A DNA stretch of 64,000 nucleotides from Deltaproteobacteria bacterium (GTDB taxonomy: Bacteria; Myxococcota; Kuafuiibacteriia; Kuafuiibacteriales; Kuafuiibacteriaceae). Below, in pieces: positions 30,406 through 40,067 of the stretch (position 1 is the first letter of the stretch; each line of letters starts with the position of its first letter). Where the stretch lies: contig JACKEN010000002.1 in NCBI GenBank assembly GCA_020632995.1, positions 679,697 through 743,696 of the forward strand, read 5' to 3'. The position numbers and the translations under genes are program-made. A model generated the notes under the pieces. It was not told the origin of the DNA. It saw nothing but the letters and a program-made list of their open reading frames with translations, and did no database searches.

Positions 30406-31278
30406 TCAGCCTTCGAAGAGGAGCACCAGCCTGTCTCGCAGGCCGGCTGGCAATTTCTCCGCCACCTCGGCCTCGATCTCCTCGCGGTGGTAGCGGCGCG
30501 AGAAGTGGGTGAGCACCACCACCTCGTTGGCGAACATGTGGGCCCGCTCCGCGATCTGATCGATGTGGATGTGCCCGTTCCGCCGCGCCCGCTCGGGGGT
30601 GACCTTGGTCCCGAAGAAGGTGCACTCCAACAGGAGCACCCGGGAGGTGGTGACGGTGGGCTCCGACTCCAAGACGTCGATCAGGGTGTCGCCGGGGAAG
30701 CAGAGCTGGGGCGTGATGTGCTCCTCGGTCACGACCTCGCCCGCTCGCGCCCGGTCCGCGATCGCGGCCTGGGGCTCGGCCGCGAGGTCGGGCCGCAGCT
30801 TCTTGACCCGGGTGCACAGGGTGTAGCCCACGGTGGAGATGCGGTGGGGGCTTCGGAATACGCGCGCGAAGGCCGTCTTGCCGAGCGGGATCTCGTCCCC
30901 AGGCTGCACCCCGACCAGGTCGCAGCGCTTGGTGTCGGCCTGGAGCGTCGACCACGCCTCGAGGATGGTGGACAGGGCGGGGTGCGCGCTGGCGGGGCAG
31001 AATACCCGAGGGGGCGGCGCGCCCATCAGGCCACGCATCGAGACGTAGTAGGCGAGGCCGGCCGCGTGATCGATGTGGGCGTGGGTCAACAGCAGGGTGC
31101 CCTGGCGCTCCGCGCCGTCGGGGCAGCGGCCGATGTCGAGGCACACGCCGAGCTGCGGGAGCTGATAGCAGGTCTCCACGCCCCCCACCGAGGTGGCCTC
31201 GATCTCGAACCCGCCCGCCGACAGCCGCACGCCTCCCCATCCCACGGTTGGCGGTCGTGGCCAAGGGTGCGCCTTCAT
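30406..31278 (-). CDS. RNase Z-like metallo-beta-lactamase-fold hydrolase
   Basis: About 290 residues. The metal motif THAHIDH (65-71) is followed by later ligand regions (SPHRISTVGYTL, CFPGDTLID, LLLECTF, HIHIDQIAERA, VVLTHFSRRY), the order seen in the RNase Z / ElaC group. It could be a tRNA 3'-processing nuclease, but the HRISTVGY segment is not a perfect match to known tRNase Z, so another phosphodiesterase role is possible. The ATG at 31278 has a GGAG six bases upstream; an ATG at 31299 would overlap the divergent gene. Confidence 0.78.
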   Translation of the reverse strand: MKAHPWPRPPTVGWGGVRLSAGGFEIEATSVGGVETCYQLPQLGVCLDIGRCPDGAERQGTLLLTHAHIDHAAGLAYYVSMRGLMGAPPPRVFCPASAHPALSTILEAWSTLQADTKRCDLVGVQPGDEIPLGKTAFARVFRSPHRISTVGYTLCTRVKKLRPDLAAEPQAAIADRARAGEVVTEEHITPQLCFPGDTLIDVLESEPTVTTSRVLLLECTFFGTKVTPERARRNGHIHIDQIAERAHMFANEVVVLTHFSRRYHREEIEAEVAEKLPAGLRDRLVLLFEG

Positions 31279-31297
31279 CGTATGCTCCCGCCGCGTC

Positions 31298-33616
31298 ATG
31301 CAGGCGTCGGTCCCAGGAGAGATCCGCTGGCGGCTGAGCCTGTACACCAGGAGCTTCGAGCTGTGCACCACCGGCGGCTTCTCGCTCGCCCGCCTCCTCG
31401 CCCTCGTGCCGGACCGCCTGCGCCTCGCCGAGGGGGACACCAGCGTCCGGATCCGCGTGCCGGTGGCCGCGGATCCCCGGCTGCAACCCAGCCTGCGTGA
31501 GACCCTCCCCGGGGGGGACGGCGCGAGCGCGCCCCCGCCCGCCAGCCAGGACGCCCTGCGCCGGTGGCTCCGCCTGGCCCAGGTCCACCCCGAGGTGGAT
31601 CCGCTGGTGTTGCAGGACTGGTTGACGTCCTCGGCCCAGGAGCTGCTCGATCTGTTGGCCCGGCTCCATCGGCAGGCCCTGGCCGAGGTGGGGCGGGGCG
31701 AGGGTGGGCTGGAGACCGCCTACCTCGCGCACCTCGCCCTGATGGCGGAGCTGGTCCGGGCCCTCGAGGCGAAGGCGGCCCCCGCCGCGGTACGGGCGGT
31801 GGTGGCGGAGCTGGCCCCGGTGGCGTGGGCGGAGGTCGCGGCGGGGCTCCCGGCCGAGCGCGAGGTGCCGGCCCGGCTCGCCCTGCAGATCGCGCTCACC
31901 AGCGGCCTGGTGGCCCTCGGGGCCTCCGCCGATGGCTGGGCCGAGCTCCCCGCCAACCCGCGCCGCACCCTGCCGGATGCCTTGCGCCTGGCCCGACGGG
32001 TCCTCCAGCCGCCCCTCGAGACCTTCCCCCTGGAGCGGGCGGCGGACACCATCGCGCGGCGGCTCCTCGCCGAGCCTCGGCTCTCGCAAGCTATGTTGAC
32101 GGACCTCCTGATGGAGCAGGCCCGGGACGCCGCGCTCCTCCTCGTGGCCCGCCTGCATCAGCCCGGTCGGCCCGACCGCGCCGCGCCGGCGGTGGAGCTG
32201 GCCCGCTCCCCGCGCGCGCTGACCCGGGCGCTCTTCCACCACGGGCGCCGCCGGGAGCTCCTGGCCTGGCTGGCCGAGCCCGAGGTGCAGGCGCAGCGCG
32301 CCGCGCAGGCCCTGACCCGCCTCTTGGAGGGGGCGGAGGCGGTGGCGGCGGGTGATCCGAAGCCGCTCGGGGTGCACGGCGACCTCGAGGGCCGCGCCGC
32401 GCTGGCCGCCCGGGGGGCGCTCCTCACCGCGCTGGACGAGCACACCCTCTCGCTCGTCGGCGACGTCACCGGGCTGCTCGTGCGCCTGCCGGCCGAGGTG
32501 GCGCAGGCGCGCTACACCGAGGGCCGCGCGTATCGGCTCTCGAGCACCGGCGAGCCGCTCTTCCTCCTCCCCGACGAGGCCACCGAGGCGGTAGCGCTGG
32601 TGGACTGGTCCGGGCTCCTCGGCCCCCGCGCCCTCAAGGCGAGCCGGGGCGCGGCCCTGGTGTCGCGCCACGTGCTCGAGCCCCTCGCGCGGGCGGCCCG
32701 GGCGCACCCCGGGGTGCGGTCGGCCTTCGACACCCCGACCCAGGCCGCGTTCCGCGGCCCGCCGGCCGAGGTGGTGGGTTTTGCGCAGGATGCCTTGCGG
32801 ATCGGCGCGGAGCTGGCCGCGCTCCAGCTCGCGGGCGCCCCGGACGTGCTGGGCGGGACCTCCGAGGTCACCGGGGAGCGCACGGAGGAGGTCGGGCGTC
32901 TCACCCGGCGCATCGAGGAGGTGGAGCGGGCCCTGGCGCGCTCCTCGTCGTCGGCGTCGGGGCCGGACGACGCCTCGCTCCGGATGCTCCTCGACTCGAA
33001 GGCCCTCCTGATGCGTCAACGCGACCTGCTCACCGGCACCCTGGCCGCAGGCGGCGGGGCGGGTGAGGTCGCGCTGGAGCCGGCCCTGGTGGTGGCGGTG
33101 GCGTTCGGGGAGGCGGCGGTGGACACCGGCGGGGCGCCGTTCTCGCCCGCCCTCGTCGAGGCGGGCGGTCTGGTCGAGCGGAGCGCGTGGGTGGGGCGGC
33201 AGCGGAGCAGCCGGTGGGAGATGGCGCGGGCGGCCCGCGGTGATCCCGGGCTGCGCCTGCCCTTCGCGGTCTCGCTGCGGGTGAAGGAAGGCCAGCCTGC
33301 GCTCTACAACGGGGGCTGCGTGATCACCGACGCGGCCCGGGTGGCGCTGGAGGAGGCCCGGGCGGGCACCTCGACGGAGACGGTGACCCTGGAGCTGCGC
33401 CTCCTCCCGGACGTGCTCCGGGCCCGCTACGTCTTCGATCTCGATCCCGAGGAGCTGCGCCTGGTGCGCGGCACCGACGGCCGCGTCGTGTACGCGCTGC
33501 GGCGGGCGGGCGAGCTCGCGGCGGGACCCGACGGCGTCGCCCCCACCTTGTGGGAGCTCTTGCCCGACGGGCTGGAGCTGTTGACCGATCTGTTCGGACC
33601 GGGGGTGGCGAGGTGA
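31298..33616 (+). CDS. Large helical protein of unknown function
   Basis: A 772-residue protein I do not recognise. It starts MQASVPGEIRWRLSLYTRSFEL and is rich in Ala, Leu, Arg and Glu with long helical stretches, including a heptad-like segment (EEVGRLTRRIEEVERALAR, then a serine run). No signal peptide, membrane segment or catalytic motif is visible. The C-terminal third (VALEPALVVAVAFGEAAVDTGG onwards) looks like a separate alpha/beta domain. Its stop overlaps the GTG start of the next gene, so it is translated with the HEAT-like and HD-GYP-like proteins. A cytoplasmic scaffold or regulator of that system is a guess. Confidence 0.7.
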   Translation: MQASVPGEIRWRLSLYTRSFELCTTGGFSLARLLALVPDRLRLAEGDTSVRIRVPVAADPRLQPSLRETLPGGDGASAPPPASQDALRRWLRLAQVHPEVDPLVLQDWLTSSAQELLDLLARLHRQALAEVGRGEGGLETAYLAHLALMAELVRALEAKAAPAAVRAVVAELAPVAWAEVAAGLPAEREVPARLALQIALTSGLVALGASADGWAELPANPRRTLPDALRLARRVLQPPLETFPLERAADTIARRLLAEPRLSQAMLTDLLMEQARDAALLLVARLHQPGRPDRAAPAVELARSPRALTRALFHHGRRRELLAWLAEPEVQAQRAAQALTRLLEGAEAVAAGDPKPLGVHGDLEGRAALAARGALLTALDEHTLSLVGDVTGLLVRLPAEVAQARYTEGRAYRLSSTGEPLFLLPDEATEAVALVDWSGLLGPRALKASRGAALVSRHVLEPLARAARAHPGVRSAFDTPTQAAFRGPPAEVVGFAQDALRIGAELAALQLAGAPDVLGGTSEVTGERTEEVGRLTRRIEEVERALARSSSSASGPDDASLRMLLDSKALLMRQRDLLTGTLAAGGGAGEVALEPALVVAVAFGEAAVDTGGAPFSPALVEAGGLVERSAWVGRQRSSRWEMARAARGDPGLRLPFAVSLRVKEGQPALYNGGCVITDAARVALEEARAGTSTETVTLELRLLPDVLRARYVFDLDPEELRLVRGTDGRVVYALRRAGELAAGPDGVAPTLWELLPDGLELLTDLFGPGVAR

Positions 33617-35748
33617 GCGCGGCGGTGGTGGGCCTGGTGCGGGCCTTCACCCGGGCCATCCGGGCCATGGGCTACTACGACGCCAGCCACCCGGTGTTCG
33701 CGGCCACCCGCAAGGAGGCCTTCGAGGCGCTGCAGGGGCTGTGGGTCGACCGCGACGTGTTCACCCTGGGCGGCGCGGGCCGGCACCTGGTGGTGGACGA
33801 GGCGGGTTCGGCGCTGGTGGACGAGCCCTCCCGGGCCCTGGCCACCCGCATGTTCGAGGCCCAGGTGGTGGCGCTCCGCCTGCACCTCGACATCACCGAG
33901 CGCGACCTCGGGGCGCTCATGCGGGTGCTGGCCGAGCGGCCCGAGCGCGTGCGGGCGGCGGGCGGTGCGCAGGCCGTCATGCACAAGTGGGGGGCGCGCG
34001 GGGTGGAGATCCTCGAGGTGGACTTCGGCGCCCTGTTCAGCGGCGAGGGCACCGACCTCGGCCCCCTGGTCGACGGGGACCCGGTGGCGATCATCGCGTT
34101 GAAGGAGGTCCTGCGCTTCAAGGAGGGCCGCGCCGACGACGAGGACGCCCTCTCGGTGCGGCTCGAGGGCCTGGCCACCCCGGAGTCGCTGGGGTCGTTC
34201 CTCGACGAGCTCCTCGACGAGGCGGGGCCGGCGGTGGTGCAGGGCGGCAGCGGGCACCTGACCTCGGACGACGTGGCGGACCGCGCGGTGCAAGCCTACC
34301 TGCGGCAGCAGGAGCGCCTGGCGAAGGGGCCGGATCCGGAGCAGGTGCTCGCCAGGAGCGCCGACGCGCTGTCCGCCGCCCTGGTGCGCCTGGCCCCCGA
34401 GGCGAGGTTCGCGCTCCTGCGGCGGCTGGCGGGGGAGCGGGACGAGGATCTCGAGCGCGACGCCGCGGCGGCCCGGCTGGGCTCGCGGCTGGAGGACGGC
34501 CTGATCGCCTCCGCGGTGGCGGCGGCGCTCCTCGGGCAGGGCGGCGACCCGGACGCGGTGCGGGCGGTGGGCGACCTGGTGCGCCGCCTGCGGCCCATCC
34601 AGGCCGATCGTCAGTCCCTCCTGGAGTCGCTCGACTCCGACATGGCCTCGGCCGGGCAGCCGATCGACGGGATCCTGTGGCAGCACCTGCAGGCCCGGGC
34701 CTATCAGGAGAGCGGCCTCGGCATGCTGGAGCTGGACGCGGGCGAGCGAGGGCCCGCCCTGGCGCGGCTGGCGCAGGACCGCTTGCGAGGGAGCGCACGA
34801 GAGGCCGAGGGGCAGGACATCCTGCACACCACCGCCGCGGTGGTGGTCGAGAACTGGACGGTGCGGACCTGGGTCGCGGTGCTCCGGGCGGCGGGTCGCC
34901 TGAAGGAGGCCGCCTTGCAGGAGGTGGAGCGCCTGATCGTCGACCTCGACGTCCAGGGGGCCTCGGACGAGGCGGTGATGCTCCTCGCCGCCCTCGCCCG
35001 GCGGGTGGAGCTGGAGGACTACGGGGCCCAGGAGGCGGTGCGCCGGATCCTCGCCTCCGAGCGCGGCACGAGGCTCTCCCGGGCGCTCCTGATGCGGCCC
35101 GACGTACCCGACGCGGTGGTGGGCGAGCTCCTCCTCGCCGCGCTGGAGGAGGCCTTGGAGCCCAAGGCCCAGGCCTGGCTCGTGGCCCGGCTGGAGCGGC
35201 TGGGACCAGAGGCGCTGGCCGCGCTCGCCCAGCAGGAGCTGCCGCTCGCCTCGCCTCGCCGCGCGACCTTCCTGGTGGAGGCCGCGTTCGGGGTGGAGCC
35301 TGGGCTCGGCCTGCGGGTTGCCCGGGCCGCGCTCAAGGTGGGGGACGTGAAGGTGAAGACCCAGGTGATCCGGAGCCTGGTCGAGCACCCGAGCACCGAG
35401 GTGGTGGCGCTGCTGGCCCACGTGGCGGGCTGGAAGGGCGACAAGTACACGACCGCCCTGCTCGGGCTCAGCGGCGAGTCCACCCGCTGGGCCCACCGAC
35501 TCCAGCTCGCCGCGGTGGGGGCGCTCGGGCTCACGAAGAGCCCGGTGGCGGCGCGGCCGCTCCTCGATCTGTGTACCCGCGGCAAGCTCTTCTCGGATCA
35601 GGCGACCGAGGATCTCCAGATCGGCGCGGCGCAAGCCCTGTTGACGAACGGGTCCCCCGAGGCGTCGCAGGCCCTGGACGAGATCGCCAACCACAAGAAG
35701 CGCGCGGTGCGGGACATCGCCCGCCGCGTCATCGCGGGGAGGCGCTAG
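33613..35748 (+). CDS. HEAT-like repeat protein of unknown function
   Basis: A 711-residue protein. The N-terminus (LVRAFTRAIRAMGYYDASHPVFAATRKEAFEALQGL) resembles the leading helices of HD-GYP-associated proteins in this phylum. The remainder is helical and, toward the C-terminus, looks like HEAT-type repeats (VIRSLVEHPSTEVVALLAHVAGWKGD, LQLAAVGALGLTKSPVAARPLLDLC, AAQALLTNGSPEASQALDEIA). GTG start overlapping the previous stop (GTGA); the next gene starts with the base after its TAG. It is thus the middle of a three-gene transcript. No catalytic residues seen. Confidence 0.75.
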   Translation: MSAAVVGLVRAFTRAIRAMGYYDASHPVFAATRKEAFEALQGLWVDRDVFTLGGAGRHLVVDEAGSALVDEPSRALATRMFEAQVVALRLHLDITERDLGALMRVLAERPERVRAAGGAQAVMHKWGARGVEILEVDFGALFSGEGTDLGPLVDGDPVAIIALKEVLRFKEGRADDEDALSVRLEGLATPESLGSFLDELLDEAGPAVVQGGSGHLTSDDVADRAVQAYLRQQERLAKGPDPEQVLARSADALSAALVRLAPEARFALLRRLAGERDEDLERDAAAARLGSRLEDGLIASAVAAALLGQGGDPDAVRAVGDLVRRLRPIQADRQSLLESLDSDMASAGQPIDGILWQHLQARAYQESGLGMLELDAGERGPALARLAQDRLRGSAREAEGQDILHTTAAVVVENWTVRTWVAVLRAAGRLKEAALQEVERLIVDLDVQGASDEAVMLLAALARRVELEDYGAQEAVRRILASERGTRLSRALLMRPDVPDAVVGELLLAALEEALEPKAQAWLVARLERLGPEALAALAQQELPLASPRRATFLVEAAFGVEPGLGLRVARAALKVGDVKVKTQVIRSLVEHPSTEVVALLAHVAGWKGDKYTTALLGLSGESTRWAHRLQLAAVGALGLTKSPVAARPLLDLCTRGKLFSDQATEDLQIGAAQALLTNGSPEASQALDEIANHKKRAVRDIARRVIAGRR

Positions 35749-37152
35749 GTGGCGGGGGAGGGCAAGGGCATCCGCTCGAGCGGCGCGGTGCCGCCGGTGG
35801 CAAGCAGGCCTGCATTGACCCGGGCCGAGCTCGAGTCGCTCGCGAGGGACGTGGCGATCCGGGTGGCGGGGGCCAACCACGGGCGGCGCCTGTACGGGCA
35901 GCGGGGGCAGGGCTGGGCCCGCACCCTGGCCGCGGTGATGGAGCCCCTCGGCGCGCTCTTCGAGGCGGGGGCCCAGGAGGTGACGCTGGCCCTGTTGGGC
36001 GACGGCCTCGCGGTGCAGGGCCTCCCGGTGACCCAGCCCCCGAGCGCGGTGGTGCGCTTCGTGGGCCAGCTCAAGGCTCGGGACGTCGAGATCATCTCGC
36101 TCTTGCCCGGGGTCGACACCGCGGATCTGGAGGTCCTGTTCGAGTACCTCGGCGCGGACGCGGCGGACGTGGCCGCGATGCGCGGGGAGGGCTGGCTGCG
36201 GGAGCGCGGGGTGGAGCGCGTCCGCATCAAGCACCTCAAGCTGGTGGGGAGCGGGGGCATGGAGAGCTTCCGCGACGTGTACCTGCGCGGGCGTCGAGTG
36301 CTGGGGCGGCAGTTCCAGCGGGCCGCCACCGACGGCGAGGTCAGCGTGGGGGCGGTGGGGGAGCTGGCCCGCGCGCTGATGGACGTGGTGCTGGGCTCCG
36401 AGGCGCCGGTGGCCACCCTGATGGCGCTACGGGATCGCGATGACTACCAGCTGGTGCACTCGGTGAACGTGGCCACCCTGGTCGGGGTGCAGGCCGAGGC
36501 CCTCGGGCTCGACGAGGCCGAGGTCCAGGTGATGGTCACCGCCGCCCTCACCCACGACATCGGCAAGACGCGGGTACCGGAGGCGGTGCTCACCCACCGC
36601 GGCCCGATGGGCGCGAAGGAGCAGGCCCTCCTGGACCGCCACGCGGTGGAGGGGGCGAGGCTGCTCTTGGACGCGTCGGTGAAAGCCAGCTTGCCGGCGG
36701 TGGTGGCCCAGTTCCACCACGCGGTGCCAGACCCCGGCCTCCCCGGGCTCCTCGCGGTGGAGCTGTGCCGCGTCGCCGACGTCTTCGACGGGGTGCGGAC
36801 GCTCGTGGGCTTTCACGACGCGGTCGGGATGCAGGGGGCGGCCACCTTCATGTGGCGCAGGATGGGCGATCGCTTCAACCCGTACCTGTTGCAGCGCTTC
36901 GCCCGCCTCGCCGGGGTGGGGGCGGCGGGCGCCCAGGGCTGGCTGGACACCGGCGAGGTGGTGCGGGTGCTCGCGCCGCACCCCGAGCTCGCGTTCTCAC
37001 CCAAGGTCGAGGTGCTGGACGCCCGGGACGGCCCGCTCCGGACGGGCGCCCAGGTCGACCTCGCGGCGCGGCCCGACGGGCCGACCTTCCAGCCGGTGCT
37101 CCCGGCCGCGTTCCGCAACCTGGCACCCGCCGACGTCGACGGCCTCGGCTGA
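35749..37152 (+). CDS. Degenerate HD-GYP-domain protein
   Basis: A 467-residue protein whose central and C-terminal part is an HD-GYP-type phosphohydrolase fold. LVHSVNVATLVGVQA and LTHDIGKTRVPEAVL (His269, Asp270) supply the HD metal site, and VADVFDGVRTL matches the later conserved helix. But where active c-di-GMP enzymes have HHERxDGxGYP, it reads FHHAVPDPGLPG: the GYP triad is gone. It may still hydrolyse a different nucleotide or act as a binding protein. The N-terminal 200 residues are a separate domain without a known match. GTG start directly after the TAG of the upstream gene. Confidence 0.8.
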   Translation: MAGEGKGIRSSGAVPPVASRPALTRAELESLARDVAIRVAGANHGRRLYGQRGQGWARTLAAVMEPLGALFEAGAQEVTLALLGDGLAVQGLPVTQPPSAVVRFVGQLKARDVEIISLLPGVDTADLEVLFEYLGADAADVAAMRGEGWLRERGVERVRIKHLKLVGSGGMESFRDVYLRGRRVLGRQFQRAATDGEVSVGAVGELARALMDVVLGSEAPVATLMALRDRDDYQLVHSVNVATLVGVQAEALGLDEAEVQVMVTAALTHDIGKTRVPEAVLTHRGPMGAKEQALLDRHAVEGARLLLDASVKASLPAVVAQFHHAVPDPGLPGLLAVELCRVADVFDGVRTLVGFHDAVGMQGAATFMWRRMGDRFNPYLLQRFARLAGVGAAGAQGWLDTGEVVRVLAPHPELAFSPKVEVLDARDGPLRTGAQVDLAARPDGPTFQPVLPAAFRNLAPADVDGLG

Positions 37153-37265
37153 GGCTCGAGGCGCTGCGCGAGACCGGCGCGCCGCAGGTGTGGGGCGGAT
37201 GCTACGCGTCGCTTGCGCTCGGACCGACAACGGAGCTTGGATCACGGCTTGCAGCAGCTCGCCTC

Positions 37266-38891
37266 ATGATCCCGATCGTGAGCGCAAATCGGTATGCCAT
37301 CCGGCGCGATGCCGCGTTGGAGTCGACGCAGGTCATCGCGCCGCCCCCTGAGCAGCCCGCCGCGCTCGAAGCACCGAGCCGCAGCGTTCGCTCGAGTCGT
37401 CTCCCGAGGAGCGCCGCGCAGCACGTCGGCGGGCTCTCCAGCGCGACGACCGCGAACCTGTGGCAGGCACGCCTCGCCAACGCGAGCCCCCACAGCCCGC
37501 AGCGACGGGCCGAGACCCTGGCGTCCATTCGCAAGCCAACGCGCACCGGGCTCGCCGAGGACTGGCAGCTGAAGACGCGCGCGCACTATTGGTACTTCCC
37601 GGTCACCAGCGGCAAGACCTTCGATCAGATGGCGGCCGAGCTCGACGGCGTCAAGGCGCGCGGCATCGACTCGATCATGGTCTATCCGCCGTATCAGGGC
37701 GATCTGAACGGGGGCTGGCTCGGTGGCGTGCCGGTGGACGCCGGGCGGCCCGATCCGAAGACGGGGTCGATGCAGGACTTTCGCAACCTGGTCGACAAGG
37801 CGCACCAGGCCAACGTGGGCACCGTGGTGTACCTGGGGCCGCAGAACACCAGCGTGACGAGCGAGCTCTTCCAACAAGCGGTGAGGGACAGGGTCCAAGG
37901 GCGCGACACGCGGGCCACCCGGACGTTCCGCTGGGCGAACACCGAGGCCGAGAAGACGGACCTGGGGCACGAGCAGCTCGGCTGGGCGTACAGCAAGGAG
38001 GCCAAGGCCTGGTACGCCACGTCGTGGGGACATCCGGCGATCGACTACGCTCGGCAGGAGGGCGTCGACCATGTCGCGGAGTCGCTGAAGCCGTGGCTCG
38101 AGGCGGGCGTGGACGGCATCGTCTTCGACGCGCCGTACGTGCAGCTCGGCGCGACGCCCGAGGTGAAGAAGTACCTGATGGGCGATCTGCCCAAGGCCTA
38201 CGGCGTCAAGTTCCGCTTCGCCGAGGGCACGAGCCCCGAGGCGCTCCGCGACGAGTACGGCGCGCTCGGGTTCAACGCTGGGATCTTCGGCAACGACGAC
38301 GACAACTTCAGCGTCATCGACGACATCCGGGGTGGTGGCGCCACCGGTGATGACCTCGAGGGCTTCCTCGCGCTGCGCGACCAGGCGGTGGCGAAGGGCG
38401 GCGCCGCCGCGCGCGTGCTCGTCTACAACGAGGACGTGGCTCAGCACGTCCAGAACGGCGCGGTCATGATCGGCAACGGCGTGCAGGTCGATATCCTCGA
38501 CACCACCGGGGAGCGTGACGAAGCGAACTATCGAGACTGGAGCCCGGAGCGACGGCGCCGGATCGATCGACTCACCGAGACCGCGGCCGCCAACCCCGCG
38601 CTCGCGTCGGGCGCAGACCGCAGGCGCCTGCCCACCCCGAGCTCACCCCACCACTTCGCCTCGCTGCGCACCGCCCGCGCGGCCGACGGCAAGCAGCAGC
38701 GGGTGCTCGGGGTCTACAACATGAGCGGCAAGGCGGAGACGGTCACGGTGGACCTCACCGGCAGCGGCGTCCGCCTCGGCCAGACCCCAAGGGAGCTCTA
38801 TCGTGGGGAGGACGCCCCTCGGATCGGGGCCAACACGTATCGGATCCAGCTGCCGGCCCACGGCTTCGCGTTCCTGGAGGTCGCAGACTGA
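37266..38891 (+). CDS. GH13-like (alpha-amylase superfamily) TIM-barrel protein
   Basis: About 541 residues. After roughly 100 low-complexity N-terminal residues comes a barrel with alpha-amylase-type motifs: RGIDSIMVYPPYQGDL, WLEAGVDGIVFDAPYV (nucleophile Asp after strand 4), KFRFAEGTSPEA (candidate acid/base Glu) and FSVIDDIRGG (candidate third Asp). A beta-sandwich ends the protein (RVLGVYNMSGKAETVTVDL ... GFAFLEV), as in GH13 domain C. No signal peptide is apparent. The ATG at 37266 is the best start but earlier codons remain open. The DNA style differs slightly (more AT-ending codons near the 5' end) and no perfect 14-bp motif was seen here. It may be an acquired gene. Confidence 0.65.
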   Translation: MIPIVSANRYAIRRDAALESTQVIAPPPEQPAALEAPSRSVRSSRLPRSAAQHVGGLSSATTANLWQARLANASPHSPQRRAETLASIRKPTRTGLAEDWQLKTRAHYWYFPVTSGKTFDQMAAELDGVKARGIDSIMVYPPYQGDLNGGWLGGVPVDAGRPDPKTGSMQDFRNLVDKAHQANVGTVVYLGPQNTSVTSELFQQAVRDRVQGRDTRATRTFRWANTEAEKTDLGHEQLGWAYSKEAKAWYATSWGHPAIDYARQEGVDHVAESLKPWLEAGVDGIVFDAPYVQLGATPEVKKYLMGDLPKAYGVKFRFAEGTSPEALRDEYGALGFNAGIFGNDDDNFSVIDDIRGGGATGDDLEGFLALRDQAVAKGGAAARVLVYNEDVAQHVQNGAVMIGNGVQVDILDTTGERDEANYRDWSPERRRRIDRLTETAAANPALASGADRRRLPTPSSPHHFASLRTARAADGKQQRVLGVYNMSGKAETVTVDLTGSGVRLGQTPRELYRGEDAPRIGANTYRIQLPAHGFAFLEVAD

Positions 38892-38946
38892 GGCCTTCGG
38901 TCGACCGGCGTTGCTTGCCCCGGCCGATCCGTAGGACAACCGCACC

Positions 38947-40038
38947 GTGGACGCGCGCCAGCGGGAGCGGGAGGCCAGCGCCCGGGTGGGGAGCCTGGTG
39001 GGCGGCAAGTACCGCCTCATGTCCGTGCTCGGGGTGGGCGGGATGGGCGCGGTGTTCTCCGCCGTCCACCAGTTCACCGATCGCACCGTGGCCCTGAAGC
39101 TCCTGCACCCGCACCTGGCGGGGGAGGTGAACGTGCAACGCTTCCTGCAGGAGGCGAAGGCGTCGGCCCTCATCGATCACCCACGGGTGGCCCAGGTGCT
39201 CGACGCGGGCGAGGACGGGGCGGGGGGCCTCTACCTCGCGATGGAGCACCTCCAGGGCCAGGATCTGGGCGCCCGCATCCGGGCCGGACAAACCCCGCCC
39301 GCCCTGATGCTCGAGGTCGGGATCCAGGTGCTCGAGGCGCTGGAGGCCGCTCACGCGAAGGGGCTTGTGCACCGGGACATCAAGCCGGCCAACCTCTTCC
39401 TCGTCGACGCCCCGGACGGGAAGGTCGACGCCCGGGTCCTCGACTTCGGGGTGGCCCGCCGCCTGGATCCGGCCGCCCGCCGCCTCACCCAGGCGGGCGG
39501 GGTGGTGGGGACGCCGTACTTCATGAGCCCCGAGCAGATGTGCGGCGAGGCGGTGGACGGCCGCACCGACCTGTGGGCCCTCGGGGTGGTGCTCTTCTAT
39601 GGGCTGGCCGGGATCCTGCCGTTCCGCAACGAGAGCTACGTGGATCTTCTGAAGGACATGTTGCGGGTGGGGCCCGCCTCCCTCCAGATCGCGCAGCCGG
39701 AGCTCGACCCGCGCCTCGCGGTGGCGGTCGAGGTGGCCCTCGCCCCCAAGATCGAGGACCGCTACCCCGACGCGGCGAGCATGCGGGCCGCCCTCGAGGC
39801 GGTGCGCTCGCGCCGGCTCGATCACCTGGAGCAGGCCACCTTGCGGATGGCGGAGCGCCAGGAGCGGACGATCGAGGACACCCCCCGCGCCCCCACCCCC
39901 GACGCCCCGCCCCGGTGGGCGGGGGCCCTGGACGCCCTGGAGGACGAGATCCGGGCCCTGGAGGACCGCCGGCCCACCACCGCGCCTTCGCCCGAGTCGA
40001 CCTCGCGCCCGTGGTGGCCCTTCGGGCGGCGGCGCTGA
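38947..40038 (+). CDS. Soluble Ser/Thr protein kinase
   Basis: A 363-residue Hanks-type kinase. Glycine loop GVGGMGAV, Lys51 (ALK), HRDIKPAN with Asp144, the DFG Asp166 and GTPYFMSPEQ are intact. After the domain (about 20-290) there is a short acidic/proline-rich tail ending WWPFGRRR, but no membrane helix. GTG start. A 10-bp palindrome (CGGTCGACCG, 38898-38907) lies 40 bases upstream and may be regulatory. It is followed by a Cys-rich lipoprotein gene 29 bp later. Target unknown. Confidence 0.88.
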   Translation: MDARQREREASARVGSLVGGKYRLMSVLGVGGMGAVFSAVHQFTDRTVALKLLHPHLAGEVNVQRFLQEAKASALIDHPRVAQVLDAGEDGAGGLYLAMEHLQGQDLGARIRAGQTPPALMLEVGIQVLEALEAAHAKGLVHRDIKPANLFLVDAPDGKVDARVLDFGVARRLDPAARRLTQAGGVVGTPYFMSPEQMCGEAVDGRTDLWALGVVLFYGLAGILPFRNESYVDLLKDMLRVGPASLQIAQPELDPRLAVAVEVALAPKIEDRYPDAASMRAALEAVRSRRLDHLEQATLRMAERQERTIEDTPRAPTPDAPPRWAGALDALEDEIRALEDRRPTTAPSPESTSRPWWPFGRRR

Positions 40039-40067
40039 GGTTGCGGCCGCCGCGCGCCTTCGACAGT

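Noticed and set aside
32704..32717. GCACC-CCGG-GGTGC palindrome
   Set aside because: Fits the spacing but not the GCARS arms, and uses only ordinary codons (His-Pro-Gly-Val), so probably chance in GC-rich DNA.
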